From: Plecoglossus altivelis
Lineage: Eukaryota > Chordata > Actinopteri > Osmeriformes > Plecoglossidae
Length of the DNA: 64,000 nt
NCBI GenBank assembly: GCA_036571765.1
Contig: BROE01000005.1
Coordinates: forward strand, 7,589,235 to 7,653,234
Reading direction: 5' to 3'
Part shown: positions 1 through 13,500 of the stretch, in pieces
Layout: the number at the start of each line of letters is the position of its first letter
Position numbering within the stretch: the first letter of the stretch is position 1
The notes under the pieces: generated by a model
Database searches by the model: none
Seen by the model: the letters and a program-made list of their open reading frames with translations, nothing else
Told to the model about the DNA's origin: nothing
Program-made: the position numbers and the translations under genes

Positions 1-294
1 TGCCCCAGACACACGTTTCCTTTCTGGTCTTGGGAGACAGTCTGATCCGAGCCGTCTTTTCAGAGAGAAGCCAGCTTGAAAGGATGGATGAAACTGCCCT
101 GTCTCCCCCTGGCAGAGAGGCAGAGAAGGCCAGAGGTGTGTGACTGACCAATCAAACAGGAGGAGACTGGAGGAAGGAGGAGGATCAAACGACAGTTATA
201 TTCCCATGACCCCCCTCAGACTGGCGCGAACGTGTCCGTCGTGCTTCAGGGGGAGCGCTGACAGCAGCATCCTGGCCCTGCCTCCTGCCTCCTG

Positions 295-445
295 NNNNNN
301 NNNNNNNNNNNNNNNNNNNNNNNNNNNNNNNNNNNNNNNNNNNNNNNNNNNNNNNNNNNNNNNNNNNNNNNNNNNNNNNNNNNNNNNNNNNNNNNNNNNN
401 NNNNNNNNNNNNNNNNNNNNNNNNNNNNNNNNNNNNNNNNNNNNN
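295..445. other. Assembly gap, 151 N
   Basis: Run of N. Its right edge is about 35 bases from the start of a 36-bp tandem satellite, so the gap was probably caused by unresolved satellite copies. Reading frames that cross it are artefacts. Confidence 0.98.
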
Positions 446-477
446 TCACATCAACAAAAATAAAAAAAATACCCAGA

Positions 478-1460
478 AAAAAAACGTCATATCCCCCTTA
501 CGTTTTTTTACCTACAGTCCAAAACGTCTTCATACTGACATCTATTGCTCCCTATTACGTCGGTGTCTCAGCCAAAAACGTCTACCATTATCTAACCCCT
601 TACGTTTATTTTTAGGTCTAACAAAAAAAACGTTTTCATTTTTTACTAACCTGTCTCTGACGGCCGATCCTGCTTACATATTACTTCCAGCCAAAAATGT
701 TTTGGTCATATCTCAAACCCTCCCTTACGTATTTTATAGCCAATAAAAAAAACGTCATACTAACCCCTTATGTATTTTCATCAAAAACGTCATACCCACC
801 CCTTACGTATTTTCAGCCAAAAACGTCATACTAACCCCTTATGTATTTTCATCAAAAACGTCAAAAAAACCCCTTACGTCTTTTAAAAAAAAACGTCATA
901 ATAACCCTTTACGTATTTCATCCCAAAACGTCATACCCCCCACCCCTTACGTCTTTTCAGCCCAAAACGTCATACCCCCCCTTATGTATTTTCATCAAAA
1001 ACGTCACACTAACCCCTTACGTCATACTAACCCCTTACGTCTTTTCAGCCAAAAACGTCATACCCACCCCTTACGTCTTTTCAGCCAAAAACGTCATACT
1101 AACCCCTTACGTCGATTCAGCCAAAAACGTCATACTAACACCTTACGTATTTTAGTCAAAAACGTCATACTAACCCCTTACCGTTATTTACAATTCAAAA
1201 AACGTGTATATACTAAAAGCCCTTACGTTATATTTAGGCTCCAAAGAACGTTCATACCCCCCTTACTTCTTTTCAGCCCAAAACGTCATACCCCCCCCTT
1301 ACGTCTTTTCCCACTTTCAAAACGTTTCCAGGTACCCCCCCTTACGTCTTTTCAGCCAAAAAAACGTTCCACCCGCCCCCCCCTTCGCGCCGCCCCACCA
1401 TGCCCACCCCATACTTAGACCCCTCTCTTACATATTTAGCCCAAATGCGTCATCACAAAA
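478..1460. repeat. 36-bp satellite array
   Basis: About 27 imperfect head-to-tail copies of a 36-bp unit. The core is ACGTCATACTAACCCCTTAC, followed by GTATTTTCAGCCAAAA. Each unit has two ACGT tetramers, one at the start and one after CCCCTT. Copies diverge towards both ends and are most regular at about 780-1170. The array starts next to the assembly gap. Open frames of about 100-144 codons here only reflect that 36 is a multiple of 3. Confidence 0.9.
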
Positions 1461-4060
1461 AGGCAAATGACCTTTCAGAGGGGAACATGATCCGGGGAAT
1501 TAGATTAAAGTCATTATTTAACACAGCTTTCTTCCCCTTATATCAGGATATTTATTACTGGCTCTGACATCATTGTAATGAGCCCTGGACCTGGCATTTG
1601 AAATATCAATTTCTGGCAATTATAGTTATCGCTATTAAAGAGATTGAGGGGGACAGAGAGAGGGCGGAGAGACACAGGCAGGCAGGTGTGTTCCTTACAG
1701 TATCTCGTTACCAGGAGGAGACAGACACGAACATGGTCAATCTGAAAGCAATGGCTTGTTTACGTCAACAAAATCCTACAGTGTCGACACACTTTCCCTA
1801 TTCATAAACACATACATTATGCATACGGCACACACGCACATTTAAACAAGCAGCAAAGAAAAGAGCAATTCCTCCTTTTACAAGCAAGATGTACATAAAT
1901 AATATTGTAATGGCGAAGCAGGGGGAAACGAGGAAAGTTTAAAACAGCGGTGTCAGCATGACAGATATGGAGTATTTAGAGATAAAAGCCATGAAGTAAT
2001 TTTGGAAGCAGCGTGACCCCCCTCCCCCCCACATACACACACACACTCACACACTCACACACACACACTTTTCTCAAACCCGTGACCCTAACCAGGGAGG
2101 GGGCTGTGGACTCATAATAACACGCTCCAGAGGGACACACCAACCTGGACCACTCAGGGCTCACTGACGGCCTCTTTCCACAAGAGGCAGAAGAAATGAA
2201 CGCTAGCCTGAAGCAAAAAAACATGTGGTCTTATATTACTGTGTGAAGCAGGATTTTTCCTTTCCCATTGCAGATTCAATAAATCTGCAGCGATTCTGCA
2301 ACCCTTTCACAATCCTCCAGCAGCCCTGCGAGGCATCGCGCCTCCTTCCCAGCATGCACCCTGGCCAGCCGCGGAAGCAATATCACACCCCCACACCCAT
2401 TTAGTCATATAAATTCATTCAAACTACAATAAATAACACATGAACAGAAAGAAAACAATATTCTCTGTTTTCAAAATATGGCCAGCTTTATGAGAATTGC
2501 AAATTGTAGTTTAGGATCAAACGAGAGGGTCAATTCTGCTACTCCTCTAGAGAGCATTCCTTGCTCTGTGTCATTAGCTAGAACCGCTGTCCCCAACAGC
2601 AGAGCCAGAACGTTCATTCCATGCAGTTGTTGGAATAGATCTGTACAAACGCCATGAAACCCTGAAAAGACCCGTAGATGATGAAGCTTGGAGGTGGCCA
2701 GTGTTGGACAGAGAGTGAGCGTATTATTGGGAGGATTCAATTATTTTTCTCGTTCCACCTGTGAAGGCTTGGTGAAATTGTCTTGGACTGTGTGTGGGTG
2801 GAGGTGCCAGTGCTGACAATAGCCAGGTATATCAAGAGCAAAAGCCATAATCCCTCCATGCTGCAGGGAAGCTGCTGCTGCTGCTGCTGCTGCCGTCAGG
2901 GTGCTGCGTCGTACAAATGGACTGGATTACCCAGAGTTCCTGGCGACGACTAACAGATGTCACAGAACACCAACGCTGTCAGTTTGCCCAGACAGTTTGG
3001 AATTGCTCTCCAATCTGCAGTAAATCAGGTGTTGAGAGTGAATTACATTGAGACAAGCCTATGGGGAAACACCACTGACTTTTGTGTTGTGAAGCTCACT
3101 GAAGAGGTGAAAGGCATCTTATCATTAAGCACTCCAGGAACCTATGACAACGGTGATTTCACTCTTCATGTGATTTAATTGATTCCATCCATCAATATCA
3201 ACCGCTGGAGTCATGTTTCATCTATTCCATTTGGGTTCCCCAGGAGAAGTAGGAGTTCTCAGCCCAGCCATGGCTCAGATCCAGCACAGGTCTGAGATCA
3301 GCTCTGTCTAAAGGAGGCTCACAGAACTGGCCTGTGGCCTGAGACCAGTGATGCTCTGGGAGCCCTGCACCTGCGCTGCATACGTCCTGTGGGGGGCAGC
3401 AGTGAGATGACAGAGCAACTTCATTTCCCCCGGAGGACAGTCGGTTTTGCAGCTAGACATCAAACAGACAGACACAAGCCTGCAGGAAAACAGAAAGCCT
3501 ATATGTGGTTTATCAAACTAGGAAGGGAGGAGGGTGAACTGAGGGTTGCAGATAACAACACAATGCCTTGCTGACCTTCCAATCACGGAAATACAAACAC
3601 AGAGCGCCAAAAAATGCTTACGGGAATAAAAATGCTCACTTTTAGGACATCGGTTACAAGATCAATATCTAACCATTGTAAATACAATATGGATATGTAA
3701 TTAAAATTCGACCACCTTATGTCAGCAACATCGGCAACAATGTCATCGCTAACAAAACAAACTCGACCTAGTTAGCCAAGGTTGGCAACACCGTGAAACT
3801 TTGTCACAACCATCGTTGCTGTCAAACAGTAACTACTATCCAGCTGCTGGCCTGAGCTCAATAGAGGACTGAAAGAGAGCCTGTTTCTGTTGCTGTTGAC
3901 ATCTGAACACGTAACCTGAAGGTAAGATCTGAGAGCCTGACAAGGGAGGGTGAGAGCCGACCAATGGAAATAATAGACTTAGTCCTCTAAACTACCTGTC
4001 TGTTAAACAGGTCAGTAGGGTTGCTGGACACCTGAATTTGGTACCAGCAGATCACAGAAG
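1461..4060. other. Non-coding stretch, no gene seen
   Basis: No recognisable coding exon on either strand. It contains a CA-rich run at about 2034-2070 and a CTG/GCT triplet run at about 2871-2893. Short open frames, such as 2957-3178 plus, have no features of a known protein family and no clear splice context. Confidence 0.6.
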
Positions 4061-4063
4061 ATC

Positions 4064-4307
4064 ATGTCATTAGCATGGAGATGTCTTCTATCTATAGGCC
4101 GGCAGCAGGCACGTTCAGGAACATGGATCACATGCCTTTCACCTCTTCGTTTTCGCAACAGCTCGTCTATATTCAACATCAGGCATGGAAAAGACCGAGC
4201 ACTGCCACCCAACTTTGCCTGTTGCACCAAAACAAACAATGTGAGCCGTGTTCTTGAACATGCCTGCTGCTGGCCTCCAGATAGACGACATCTCCATGCT
4301 AATGACA
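4064..4307. repeat. Long imperfect inverted repeat, about 70-bp arms
   Basis: Arm 1 is about 4064-4133 and arm 2 about 4239-4307. The reverse complement of arm 2 matches arm 1 over about 70 bases with roughly 9 mismatches. A shared core is GTCATTAGCATGGAGATGTC, followed by CTATCT and GCAGCAGGCA. About 105 bases separate the arms. The fold would be a long hairpin. It could be a foldback or MITE-type element, or an inverted local duplication. The open frames on both strands here are mirror images of each other and are not evidence of coding. Confidence 0.8.
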
Positions 4308-4373
4308 CTCTTATCTCCTGAGCCATCAGTCTGGGACAGCAGATCTGGCAAGGAGAGAGAGCCTCTCATCATT

Positions 4374-4720
4374 GCCCCCCCACCACCACCACCACCACCA
4401 CCTCTCTCCCTCCCTCCCCCTCCCTTTCTCTCTCATTTGGCTGGCTGTGTCACAATGGGAAGGCTAATTATACAATCGTTGTATTGCCTGTGGAGTCTCG
4501 CCCTGTCCAGTTGACTTTGTCACAGCCCTCTTCCTCCTGCCAGTATCAAGCTTCTGGCTGATGCCAAGTTGGGAGAGATGTCTTTGTCTCGGGACTGTTT
4601 GTCCTCTCTCCTCCTCTCTTCCTTCTCTCTCATTCCATCTCCCTCTCTCTCTCTCTACTCTCGCTCCCTCCCTCTCTCTCTCTCTCCCTCTCTCGCTCCC
4701 TGAAAGAGTCAACACGGAGG
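4374..4720. repeat. CCA-triplet run and CT-rich simple sequence
   Basis: A CAC/ACC triplet run at about 4380-4401 is followed by C/T-rich sequence. An imperfect (CT)n tract of about 100 bp lies at about 4600-4700. No coding signal. Confidence 0.85.
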
Positions 4721-6960
4721 TCAGAAGACACTCTGAGAAGCTGCAGTTCATTTGTCATCCCGACAGAGTTCACATGCTGAGCGCGTGTGTTAGTGCGAAC
4801 AGCTGCACCAACACCAGAGTCCTCTGCGTCTGCCACTCTGATAAGGAGGCTGAATCTCTTTGTGCTGTTTGAGGACTGAACAGCAGCCAGGGAAAACTGT
4901 GACGGGGGGGAGGACCCAGACTGGAGCTGCTGAAACAGTGACCCACAGACATACAGTCAGACAGATACTTTCCGGTGCTGCTCTGACCACACCCTCTGTC
5001 TCTGTCCCCAGCGTGCATCCCAGCATTGGGGGACGGTGGGACGGAAGGTAGGCTGGCAGAGGAGGAGAAGGGCAGGGGGGCTGGAGGGGAAGGGGGCGGC
5101 GGGGAGCTGGAGGTTGGATGGATGTTCCCTATAATGCAGCTCAATCAACCGCCCAATGATTCATTTCACAGACACTTGGGTAATTATAGGAGTCTGCTTT
5201 TTACCTCTGGGACAACGACGTCTGATGGAAGGAGGAGAGAGAGGGTGCAGGGAGGATGGATGATAAAGGGAGCAGGGGACAGAGAGAATAGTGAAGAGAG
5301 AGCGGGTGATGAAGGTAGCGATGTGGATGGAGGAATGGTGTGTGTGTGGGACCAATTCATAGATGGGAGAACCAAAACAGAAGATGGAGTGGACAATTCT
5401 GCCGAGAGAATTGAACCCAGGTCAAACATGTTAGGGTTGTGCATGTTTTATTGACAATGCCGGAAATTGTCTAATCAATTATTAGAGTGTGACCTTGTTG
5501 AAATAAACACTGCTTGTGTAGCACAATGTGTTTGGGAAAAAATTATCTTTAAAGTTAAGGGAGATAGAGAGATCAAAAGAGAGAGAGAGAGCAGGGAGAA
5601 AAGAAAGAAAGAAAAGAGAAATCGTAGAGGAAAAGGAGAGACTGTGAAAGAGAGCAAAATGCCAAGAGTACAAGCTCCCCCTGCTGGTGAAGCCTGGCAC
5701 AGATTACAAAGCTCTTTCTGAAGATTCTGTTTTCACATTCTTGTTGTCCATTTTCGTCTTGAAACTACACATTCATAAAAGTAAATTACAATTTAAAATT
5801 ACTTTTCTAAAGCATTACACAAAGACTTAAACAATGATAATGGACTCATAGATTTTCGTCAGAAACTTAGAAAGGTGCTGGTTTCCAATTCAATGCACTC
5901 CGGTTCAATGCAAGCGTGCGAATAAACCCAATATTGATTAGAATGACAAAAAAATAACTGTAGTTTTGCTCATGAGTGACTGAGAGAATGAATATGGAGG
6001 GCAGGGCTGTTCCACTCGCTGAGCAGAGGAACAAATCTGAAGAGCGTCCATTGATTTTACTGTTCGCTGCCGTGCAGGAGAAATATTCATGGAAGGGGCC
6101 GTTAAAGCTCACTGGCTAATTCAGTTCACTCAACTGTTTAGCAGTTGATTGCACAGTCATACAGGGAAACTCTGAGTCCTCACACCTATGACCGGCACTA
6201 ATGTTCGGAGGGGCATTCACCAGCCGTGGCCTGCCCCGGCACACCACACTCAGCAAGGGGGGTGGAGGAAAGAGGTTTTAGAGGGTGTTCACTGGAGCAC
6301 CTCCCCAAGTCATTTTAGTAGCACTGGTGTAAATCTCCGTTAATCGAGCTTAGGAAACACTTACACCAATAAGCCTCTCTTTCAGTCACCACCCCCTCCT
6401 CCTTCTCAACCCTCCAACTCACCGACCCCCCCCCCCCCAGTTCCCCCCTGGTCCCCTCTCCCCTATCCCTTCCTACAGTAACTGTGTCTGTGGTCGGGGG
6501 AGAGCAGCAGTGCAAGGCTACAGCGTGCTGGTGATTCCAAGGCCACGGCTAGCAAGTCCGGCAGCTGGGTGACAAATGCAATTTATCTGCTGCTCCCCCC
6601 GAACAAGTTTGCATTCAATAATGTCCTGGGGAAGACGAATCTCCCCCCAGACGGCTGGACTGGGCCTGGATGGCTACAGAGACAGCGGTAACTCACACCT
6701 GCAGGCAGCCACACTCAGCACATCAGGCCCCCTCACAACTGTAAAACTACCTAAGTCGTGTCTTAGCAGTTCCTAGGCTGCTTCATTCCAGTTTCAACCC
6801 TCCAATGCGACCCTGCCATCAATCAGCCAGCCCGAGATTGCAGCAGTTTTTAGGACTTGTGCTCGTGGGGCAGCTGTGTGTTTGCTTTTCACAGCTGGGA
6901 TCACAGAGGGACTTTTGGTGTGGAACAGCCACGCTAGCCATAATCTTTTATACACCCCCT
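4721..6960. other. Non-coding stretch with purine-rich tracts
   Basis: No supportable exon. It is G/A-rich at about 5040-5110, 5225-5340 and 5560-5650. These tracts give long but compositionally driven open frames, such as 5026-5454 plus. A poly-C run lies near 6427-6439. Confidence 0.6.
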
Positions 6961-6963
6961 CTG

Positions 6964-6965
<2 letters not shown>

Positions 6966-7021
<56 letters not shown>
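6966..7021. repeat. (TC)n microsatellite
   Basis: Uninterrupted TC dinucleotide run of about 28 repeats. It would read as poly Leu-Ser in any frame and is not coding. Confidence 0.97.
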
Positions 7022-7024
<3 letters not shown>

Positions 7025-7271
7025 TGCTGCAAGGTCATGGTTCGCTGGCGGAGAACAGGGCAGTGTTGTAACCTCTCACTCGTGACGGTGTGTGTGATCA
7101 GTGACGCAGCAGACTGGGAGTTCTCTACACACCTGAGTAGCAGCAGGTCATACTCTGACTCCTGACTGAGCACACAGTTATCTTATCATACATAACAATC
7201 CTGTCCATCCATGCTTACATCTGCTCCCCCTGCAGGCTACAGCTCTGCCAGGCTGGAGGGTGTGCCAGAGG

Positions 7272-7572
7272 TGTGAGGCTGTGAGCGTGTGAGGCTGTGG
7301 GGTTGTAAGGCTGTGAGGCAGTGTGTTTGTGAGGTTGTGTGGTTGTGAGGCTGTGGGATTGTGAGGCTATGAGGCTGTGGAATTGTGAGGCTATGGGATT
7401 GTGAGGCTCTGGGATTGTGGGGCAGTGTGGCTCTGAGGCAGTGTGCTTGTGAGGCTGTGGGGTCGTGAGGCTGTGTGGTTCTGTGGTTGTAAGGTTGTGA
7501 GGCACAGTGGTTCTGTGGTTGTGAGGTTGTGAGGCAGTGTGGTTGTGAGGTGGGAGGTTGTGAGGCAGTGTA
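7272..7572. repeat. 8-bp-period minisatellite (TGTGAGGC)
   Basis: About 37 consecutive octamers related to TGTGAGGC, with variants such as TGTGGGAT, AGTGTGGC and TCTGTGGT. The 8-base register is kept almost throughout, with one 7-base slip near 7553. Because 8 is not a multiple of 3, the open minus-strand frame of up to 147 codons comes from the absence of stop-forming words. It is not a gene. Confidence 0.9.
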
Positions 7573-10500
7573 GAACACAGGGCTGAGGCAGGATGGCTTA
7601 TCGTCAGGGCAGGCAGCAGGAGGCAGGATAGTCCTGCATAATCAGGTCCCAGACCCATTCATCTGGACCATAGCAACACTGGTGAAACACAGACACACTG
7701 GGAGCACATTCACCCCCTTAAAAATCACCTTGAAGAATATGTGTTCTCTGTCTTGGTGGGTAGAGTATGTACACCCATCCACGCAGACTACACCCACCCA
7801 CACTACAAAGACTGACTATAACCAAACCTACATCACTGGGTCGTTCAAAGCCTTATCCAGAAGGTCAGACCAAGAAGGGTGTTTGTCAGCTGGGGGTAAA
7901 CAGGGCTCACCTCTCCGAGGGGAGTCTATCAGGAAGGGACATGGGTGGCTGAGGGAGGTTATTTCTACGACAACCACAGACACACCCTGACTGCCTGAGT
8001 GGCAGTCCGAGAAAGAGGACCAGGCCACGACCTCTCTCAGCAGACCAAGAGGTCACCCGCACAATGCAGGGTCAGGGGTCATCTATACAAAGCAAAGGGT
8101 CAAGGGTTAAGAGTCAGCTTTTTTTTGTTGTAATTGCAGCATTTCCCTGAGGACAGCTCATACCACAGCAACACGTTTCATCAGAGCGCTGTGTGTTTAT
8201 TTTCAAGGAGAAACGTGCCTTTCAACAGCAGCCTGAGCAGCACATTCTGCAGGACTGAGGAGGGGCTCTCTGGGCAACAGAGCACATTCAGAATGACTGA
8301 AGCAGGCTTGCTCACCATCCGCAGCAGAGCGCTGGCTGTCTCAGCAGTGCACGGCTATTATTACATTTAAACTGCTTTTCCATTACCGTTACTGTACAAA
8401 AGAAGGCGTCTCAATTGTCGTCTGCAGAAAAGCCATCGCATACATTCGACGACAATGCGAAGCTGCGTAGCTCGTCTTCCTCATTTAAATGAAATCAAGA
8501 TGATGATCCTCTCTGCTATTAAGAGGTGTACGAGTGGGTGCATGTCACTGGGTGGGGTTAATGGTCCTGGTGTGTGTGGGGGGCCGGAGCGAGGGCCCCC
8601 AGACTCCAGGGGGACGTGCTGGGGCCCACTGAGGCGTCTATACCGAGCCGTGTCAAAGACATGCACTTTACGACTCCCATAATGTTTCATGAGCCTAGTA
8701 GCTATGGACAGCTATCAGAGGCAGACTGGGGCTCAGAGAATCACACACACACACACACACACGCACGCACACACACACACGCTATAAGCTCCACTGCCAG
8801 GACAGGCCTGCCATCTTGTGGTTCAAAGACAACAAGGTCATCTGAGTGATCAAGTCCCACCAGACATGCCTGAACAGTGTTAGGAGTGGCTTTTAGGACA
8901 AGCCAGGCTGACGACAGCGAGGCTGGGCTGCTTCCTGCTGGGCGGTGGCCTTGTTTATGTGGGGCTACAACAGCAAAGGCTTGGATGAAAAATAGATGAC
9001 TCCCCTCCACCCCTCACTTGAGATAGACGACACAAAGGATGCTGGCGGTAACCAAGCAGCCCTTCTCTGCTATCTGAAACGCGTGTTTATATTGTTAATC
9101 AAAAAGTCGAACTCGACAAATTATTATTCTGATATAAAGATTGCCACATGCAAGAATCCCGTCGACACAAACATCAGTCTAAAATAAGATGTTTCATAAG
9201 AGCACAGGTATTCAAATGCGACACATGACAAACGCAATCAAGATCACATTTAATGAAATGCCTGGCAGTTAATGTTAAAGAACAGCTGGATCAATTCGAT
9301 ATCCTGCTGGTTTAAGCCAGACCTTTGTTCAACGACCAATCACAACTGCAGGGATCAGCTCTAGCGCAAAGCAACAGTACCATCTAGTGCAGCACTGGAG
9401 GAACCACCGGTCCTCTTCCTACACCAGACCACGCCTTCAAACTGTGTGTGTGTGTGTATGTGTGTGTGTATGTATGTATGTGTGTGCGTGTGCGTGTGTG
9501 GGCGTGCATGCACGACAGGTCAGTGTGTCCACCTGTCGCCTGACAGGACAGATCAAATATAGACAGTGAAGTCTGGCACTCAGGACAGTCCAGGTCAGAA
9601 ATATCAATATCAGATTATACCGAAGCTATTACATGAAGTTTCTAGGCATAACGGAATCCGATGCTCTGCCGTGCCCAGACGATCCCTGGGGCAGACTGCA
9701 TGTGAATGGGTGGCTGTTTAGAGGACTGGTCATGGTCACTGTGACTCCCTGTCTTTGCTAGTGGTTTTTGACATCACCCACTGAGTAAATGTAAAACACT
9801 ACGCTTAATAGAATCAGCCTGGCCGTCACACTGCACTCTCCAACACTGGGCCTGGCAAACATCAGCATCTTCATTGCCAGGCCACTCCGTTACTCACAGA
9901 TTCAATATCTATTTATCCGTGGTAATAAAAAAATCAATCTGCATGGAGGTTGGCAGGCATCCATAGCAGAGCATAGGGGCAGAGCAGGGGCATTCCGGAG
10001 GGCCTGTGCGGGACACCGCCCCCCAGTGGTTTAACGGCGCAACTGCACCCTGAAGTCTCACCGGAATCTTCCTTGTATCTGATTTGCTCGCTGATCAACC
10101 ATGAGTGTACTGTCGAAAGCTGGAGCCATCCTGTTCACGTCAGGGAGTGGAGAGCTCAGCTAGGGTCTACTGTCTCCCTGGAAGAGAGATCATTCCACTG
10201 GAAGAGAGCACCATTACAGCTGCCAAATACATTGCACAGTCTGTCTGTCTCCAGGGCTTTCATCAGCCAATACTCAGTTAACATGTCCCATGAGTCAAAC
10301 TGAGAGAGAGAGGGTAAATAATTCTGCAGTTTGTTGATGATGAATAGACCTTGCCCTCAAAAAGAGAAATTGGATTTAAGGTTAGATGTATGAAGTAAAG
10401 AAACCCATACGTAACAAGCGCAAGGAATCTCTCTTCCTCTCTCTGACAGTAATATTGCTAAAAGCACTCCTCTTTACAAATGGACCCATGTCACGTAGGA

Positions 10501-13500
10501 GATGCAGCTGCTGCCGTCGCTGGTGTTTGTTCTGAATGCCACAGCCCGCCGTTCTTTCTTCCTCTAACATGAATCAGCTGGCCCATTTCCTTCAGGATGC
10601 AGACGGGAAAAGAGCACATCATCGCCAATACGGAACAATATCCATGATGGACAGTGTAGAGTTCGATCAGGGCAGGCTGTGCCTCTGCCAGACCTTGTTG
10701 CTAAGCGGAGAATTCATCCACGTCCACTCGCTAAAGGGTCACCGTGAAGCCGCAGCACTATTTAGGAAATGTAATATCAACGTTTGGAATTCATACAGGA
10801 TCTCCCTGCCTTCAACATGCATCCTAGTTCTGACCTGCCATGAGAGATACTTCCCCTTAGTCCTGGGAAACCAGATCAGCCAACCGGACGGCCAGGCTGA
10901 CAGCGCAGGAGATGCAGATGTCAGGATGAAATACAGAATAAACCAGAACCTGTCTCTCTGATGTCATCAAGAAGTGGCTGGCTTGCCACTGCACATGTGA
11001 GATACGGGGTGTGTGTGTATGTGTGTGCGTGTATGTGTGTGTGTGTGTGACAGAGGGGCCAGGATAAGGGACATATCTGCTAGGGCAGCTGCCTGCAGCA
11101 AAGAGATCCCATGGCTACACCTGTCACAGGACTCAGGAAAAAGAAACCACCACAAACACCTTAACAAAACCCTCTTTCAATGATACAAATACATATTCTC
11201 TTCCCTATTCCCCCTGGCTAATGCCAACATCAGCAAACATCTAAGTATGTCAGAGCCATCTTCATCTGCCATGCTCCTAGCAAGCCAAACAAAACATTTT
11301 TTCCCCTCTTTTAAGATGTAATCCACAAAACCTTTAAGTGACTTGCTGAACAGTCAAAGTGCTGTATCTGTCCAAAAAGCCCACATGGGGGAAATGTGAG
11401 GAAATTGAGTGGGTGAGAAGGCAGCTGTTTCAGAGCTGCTGCTTGTTTTCTTTCTGCCAGGGAAGAGAACGGCTTTTATCACTGATCAGATTAATGTACA
11501 TTTGAGGGGGATGTAATCCCTAAAAGCCTTGGACAATAGCTGGCTGTTCGTGATTCGAGGGATGTTTCACCGTTTTCACTAGAAGAGCGTAAGATGAGCA
11601 TCTTCGGGGAGGGGGTCCTGCAGGACTGGACTGGACCTCGATGGTGTCTATGTTCCAGGACTGTGGCCATCCACAGCAGTGTTAATCACAGAGTCTTCCC
11701 CCGAGCTAGACTGCTCTGCGAAGAGGTAGTGCATCTGAGCCTGCCGTAATGTGGTTGGTCCTTCTGCTGCCCTGGCCACCGAGATCCAAACAGACGCTCT
11801 CATAGACAGTGGCAGTCATCCTCTTATTCAGAGTCATTGGATGACACCGCATTTGCAAAGGAAGTGTAGACAGACAATATCTCAGGCATATCAAGACTAT
11901 AACAGAGTTTCACTGACTCTACCAGAACAATAGGTGTCTTCCTCCCTAGGTTAATCAAACCATTCTCTAGACAATTTACTGCCCCCGTAAAAGACAACAG
12001 TGAAAGACAGCGTACTAAGGTTTTATGGTCTTGTCTCAGTTGGCCAGACTCGAGCCTTCTCTGTAATGAGTGTTAGCTGTCGGACGCATCAGAGCCAAAA
12101 GCAGGCAAGTAATCACCCTAGACAAGCCTAACATCTGAAGGTTAAGTCTATTTTAAGATCCTCATCCTGTATCTTGTATTAGACACAATGTATGGGTGGA
12201 TGTTATGGATGTTGAGACAGCTGCTGGGTAGAATGTCTGTTCATGGAGGGAAGCACGTTTTCGTTTACGTCAGGCATGACGTGTCAATCGTACCTCTCTG
12301 TGCATGTCATGCTTGAGACGGTGTCCTGACGCCTGTCCTTGCCTGTCCTGCTCTGCTGGTGGATTCTAGGCTGGCGTGTACCAACTCCGAGCTGCATTCA
12401 TCACAGCTTGATGAATGAGAGCTGAATCCTGAGGTTCCCACTCTTTCATTAACCTTGCACCCGCTTCCATTCCATCTCGACCCAACCCTGCGGAAACTTG
12501 GCAATTGTTGGGCCAAAGTGTTGGTGGGGAGCGTGAGTGTGTGCGTAGTGTGTGTGTGTGTGTATAGTGTGCGTCTGTTTGTGCGTGTGCGTGTGTGTGT
12601 GTTTGTTTCTAGCCCATCACCACTGTGTCAGTTCCCGCCATGCTATAAATAAGACTGGCCACAGGGAGAGGTTGGAGCCAGTAGAGGGCTGTGACAGCAG
12701 AGGGCACCTTGTCTCCCTGGGAGATGGAGATTAAATCTGGACCCAAAAGCAGCCACCGGACCACATGGCTACCAGGTTGGAGCACAACAAATGACAGCAT
12801 GCCACATCTCACTATTACCCCTGTAGGAGGTCTGATGATGAATGAACCCAATGTCAGGACAGTGCCACAGTCACATTGTCCAGATTAAACATGGTTTTAT
12901 ATGGGAAAGCAAGGCTTAAATACAGCTTTGGGGTATATGCAGAACCATAAACAAAGCTCTGTGGTTAGACGCACACAAGCAGGTACCCAGCAACATAGGA
13001 AAAGGTTCATTTGGGGGTTTGTTCAAAAGCCAGCGTCAATCGCCAAGCGATCAGGACCTACCTTGACCCTGGGCATCCAGCGTGTGCACACAGAATAGCA
13101 GGAGCTGGAGAACAGAGAGAGACACACCCACAGGAGGACCTCTGCGTCCCACAATGCACTGTGCGGTGGCCATCGCAACATCGGATGCTGGAAAGCAGAG
13201 AGGGAGCTCCGTTAATGAGACTGCTCAAGAAGTGTTCCCCACAGAACCCTATAATGAGAAATGTTCTAGACAGAGATAAGATGGAGAACATCTGTGAGGT
13301 AGTATCAACCGCATACAGCACAACATCACCTGCACACAGCACACATCTGCAGTCTGGCTAACATCACTCACAAAAAAAATTTAAAAAAGGAACTAAAACG
13401 TTTTGCTGTCAATACACCTTGTGAAATCCACGGGATATCTTTACATATCTTCATTGTATCTCTGCCTAATGTTAATTAATATAGTAATGCAAGTTGAAGA

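Noticed and set aside
841..1470. Overlapping plus-strand open frames of 88-144 codons
   Set aside because: They are translations of the 36-bp satellite in different frames.
5026..5454. 142-codon Gly/Arg/Glu-rich frame
   Set aside because: Lies in purine-rich sequence where stops are scarce. The opposite strand is also open.
7215..7658. Minus-strand open frames rich in Pro, His, Thr and Ser
   Set aside because: Produced by the 8-bp array; both open frames have the same low-complexity source.
10536..10961. 141-codon open frame
   Set aside because: No domain, signal peptide, heptads or recognisable homology; within the length expected by chance in a window of this size.
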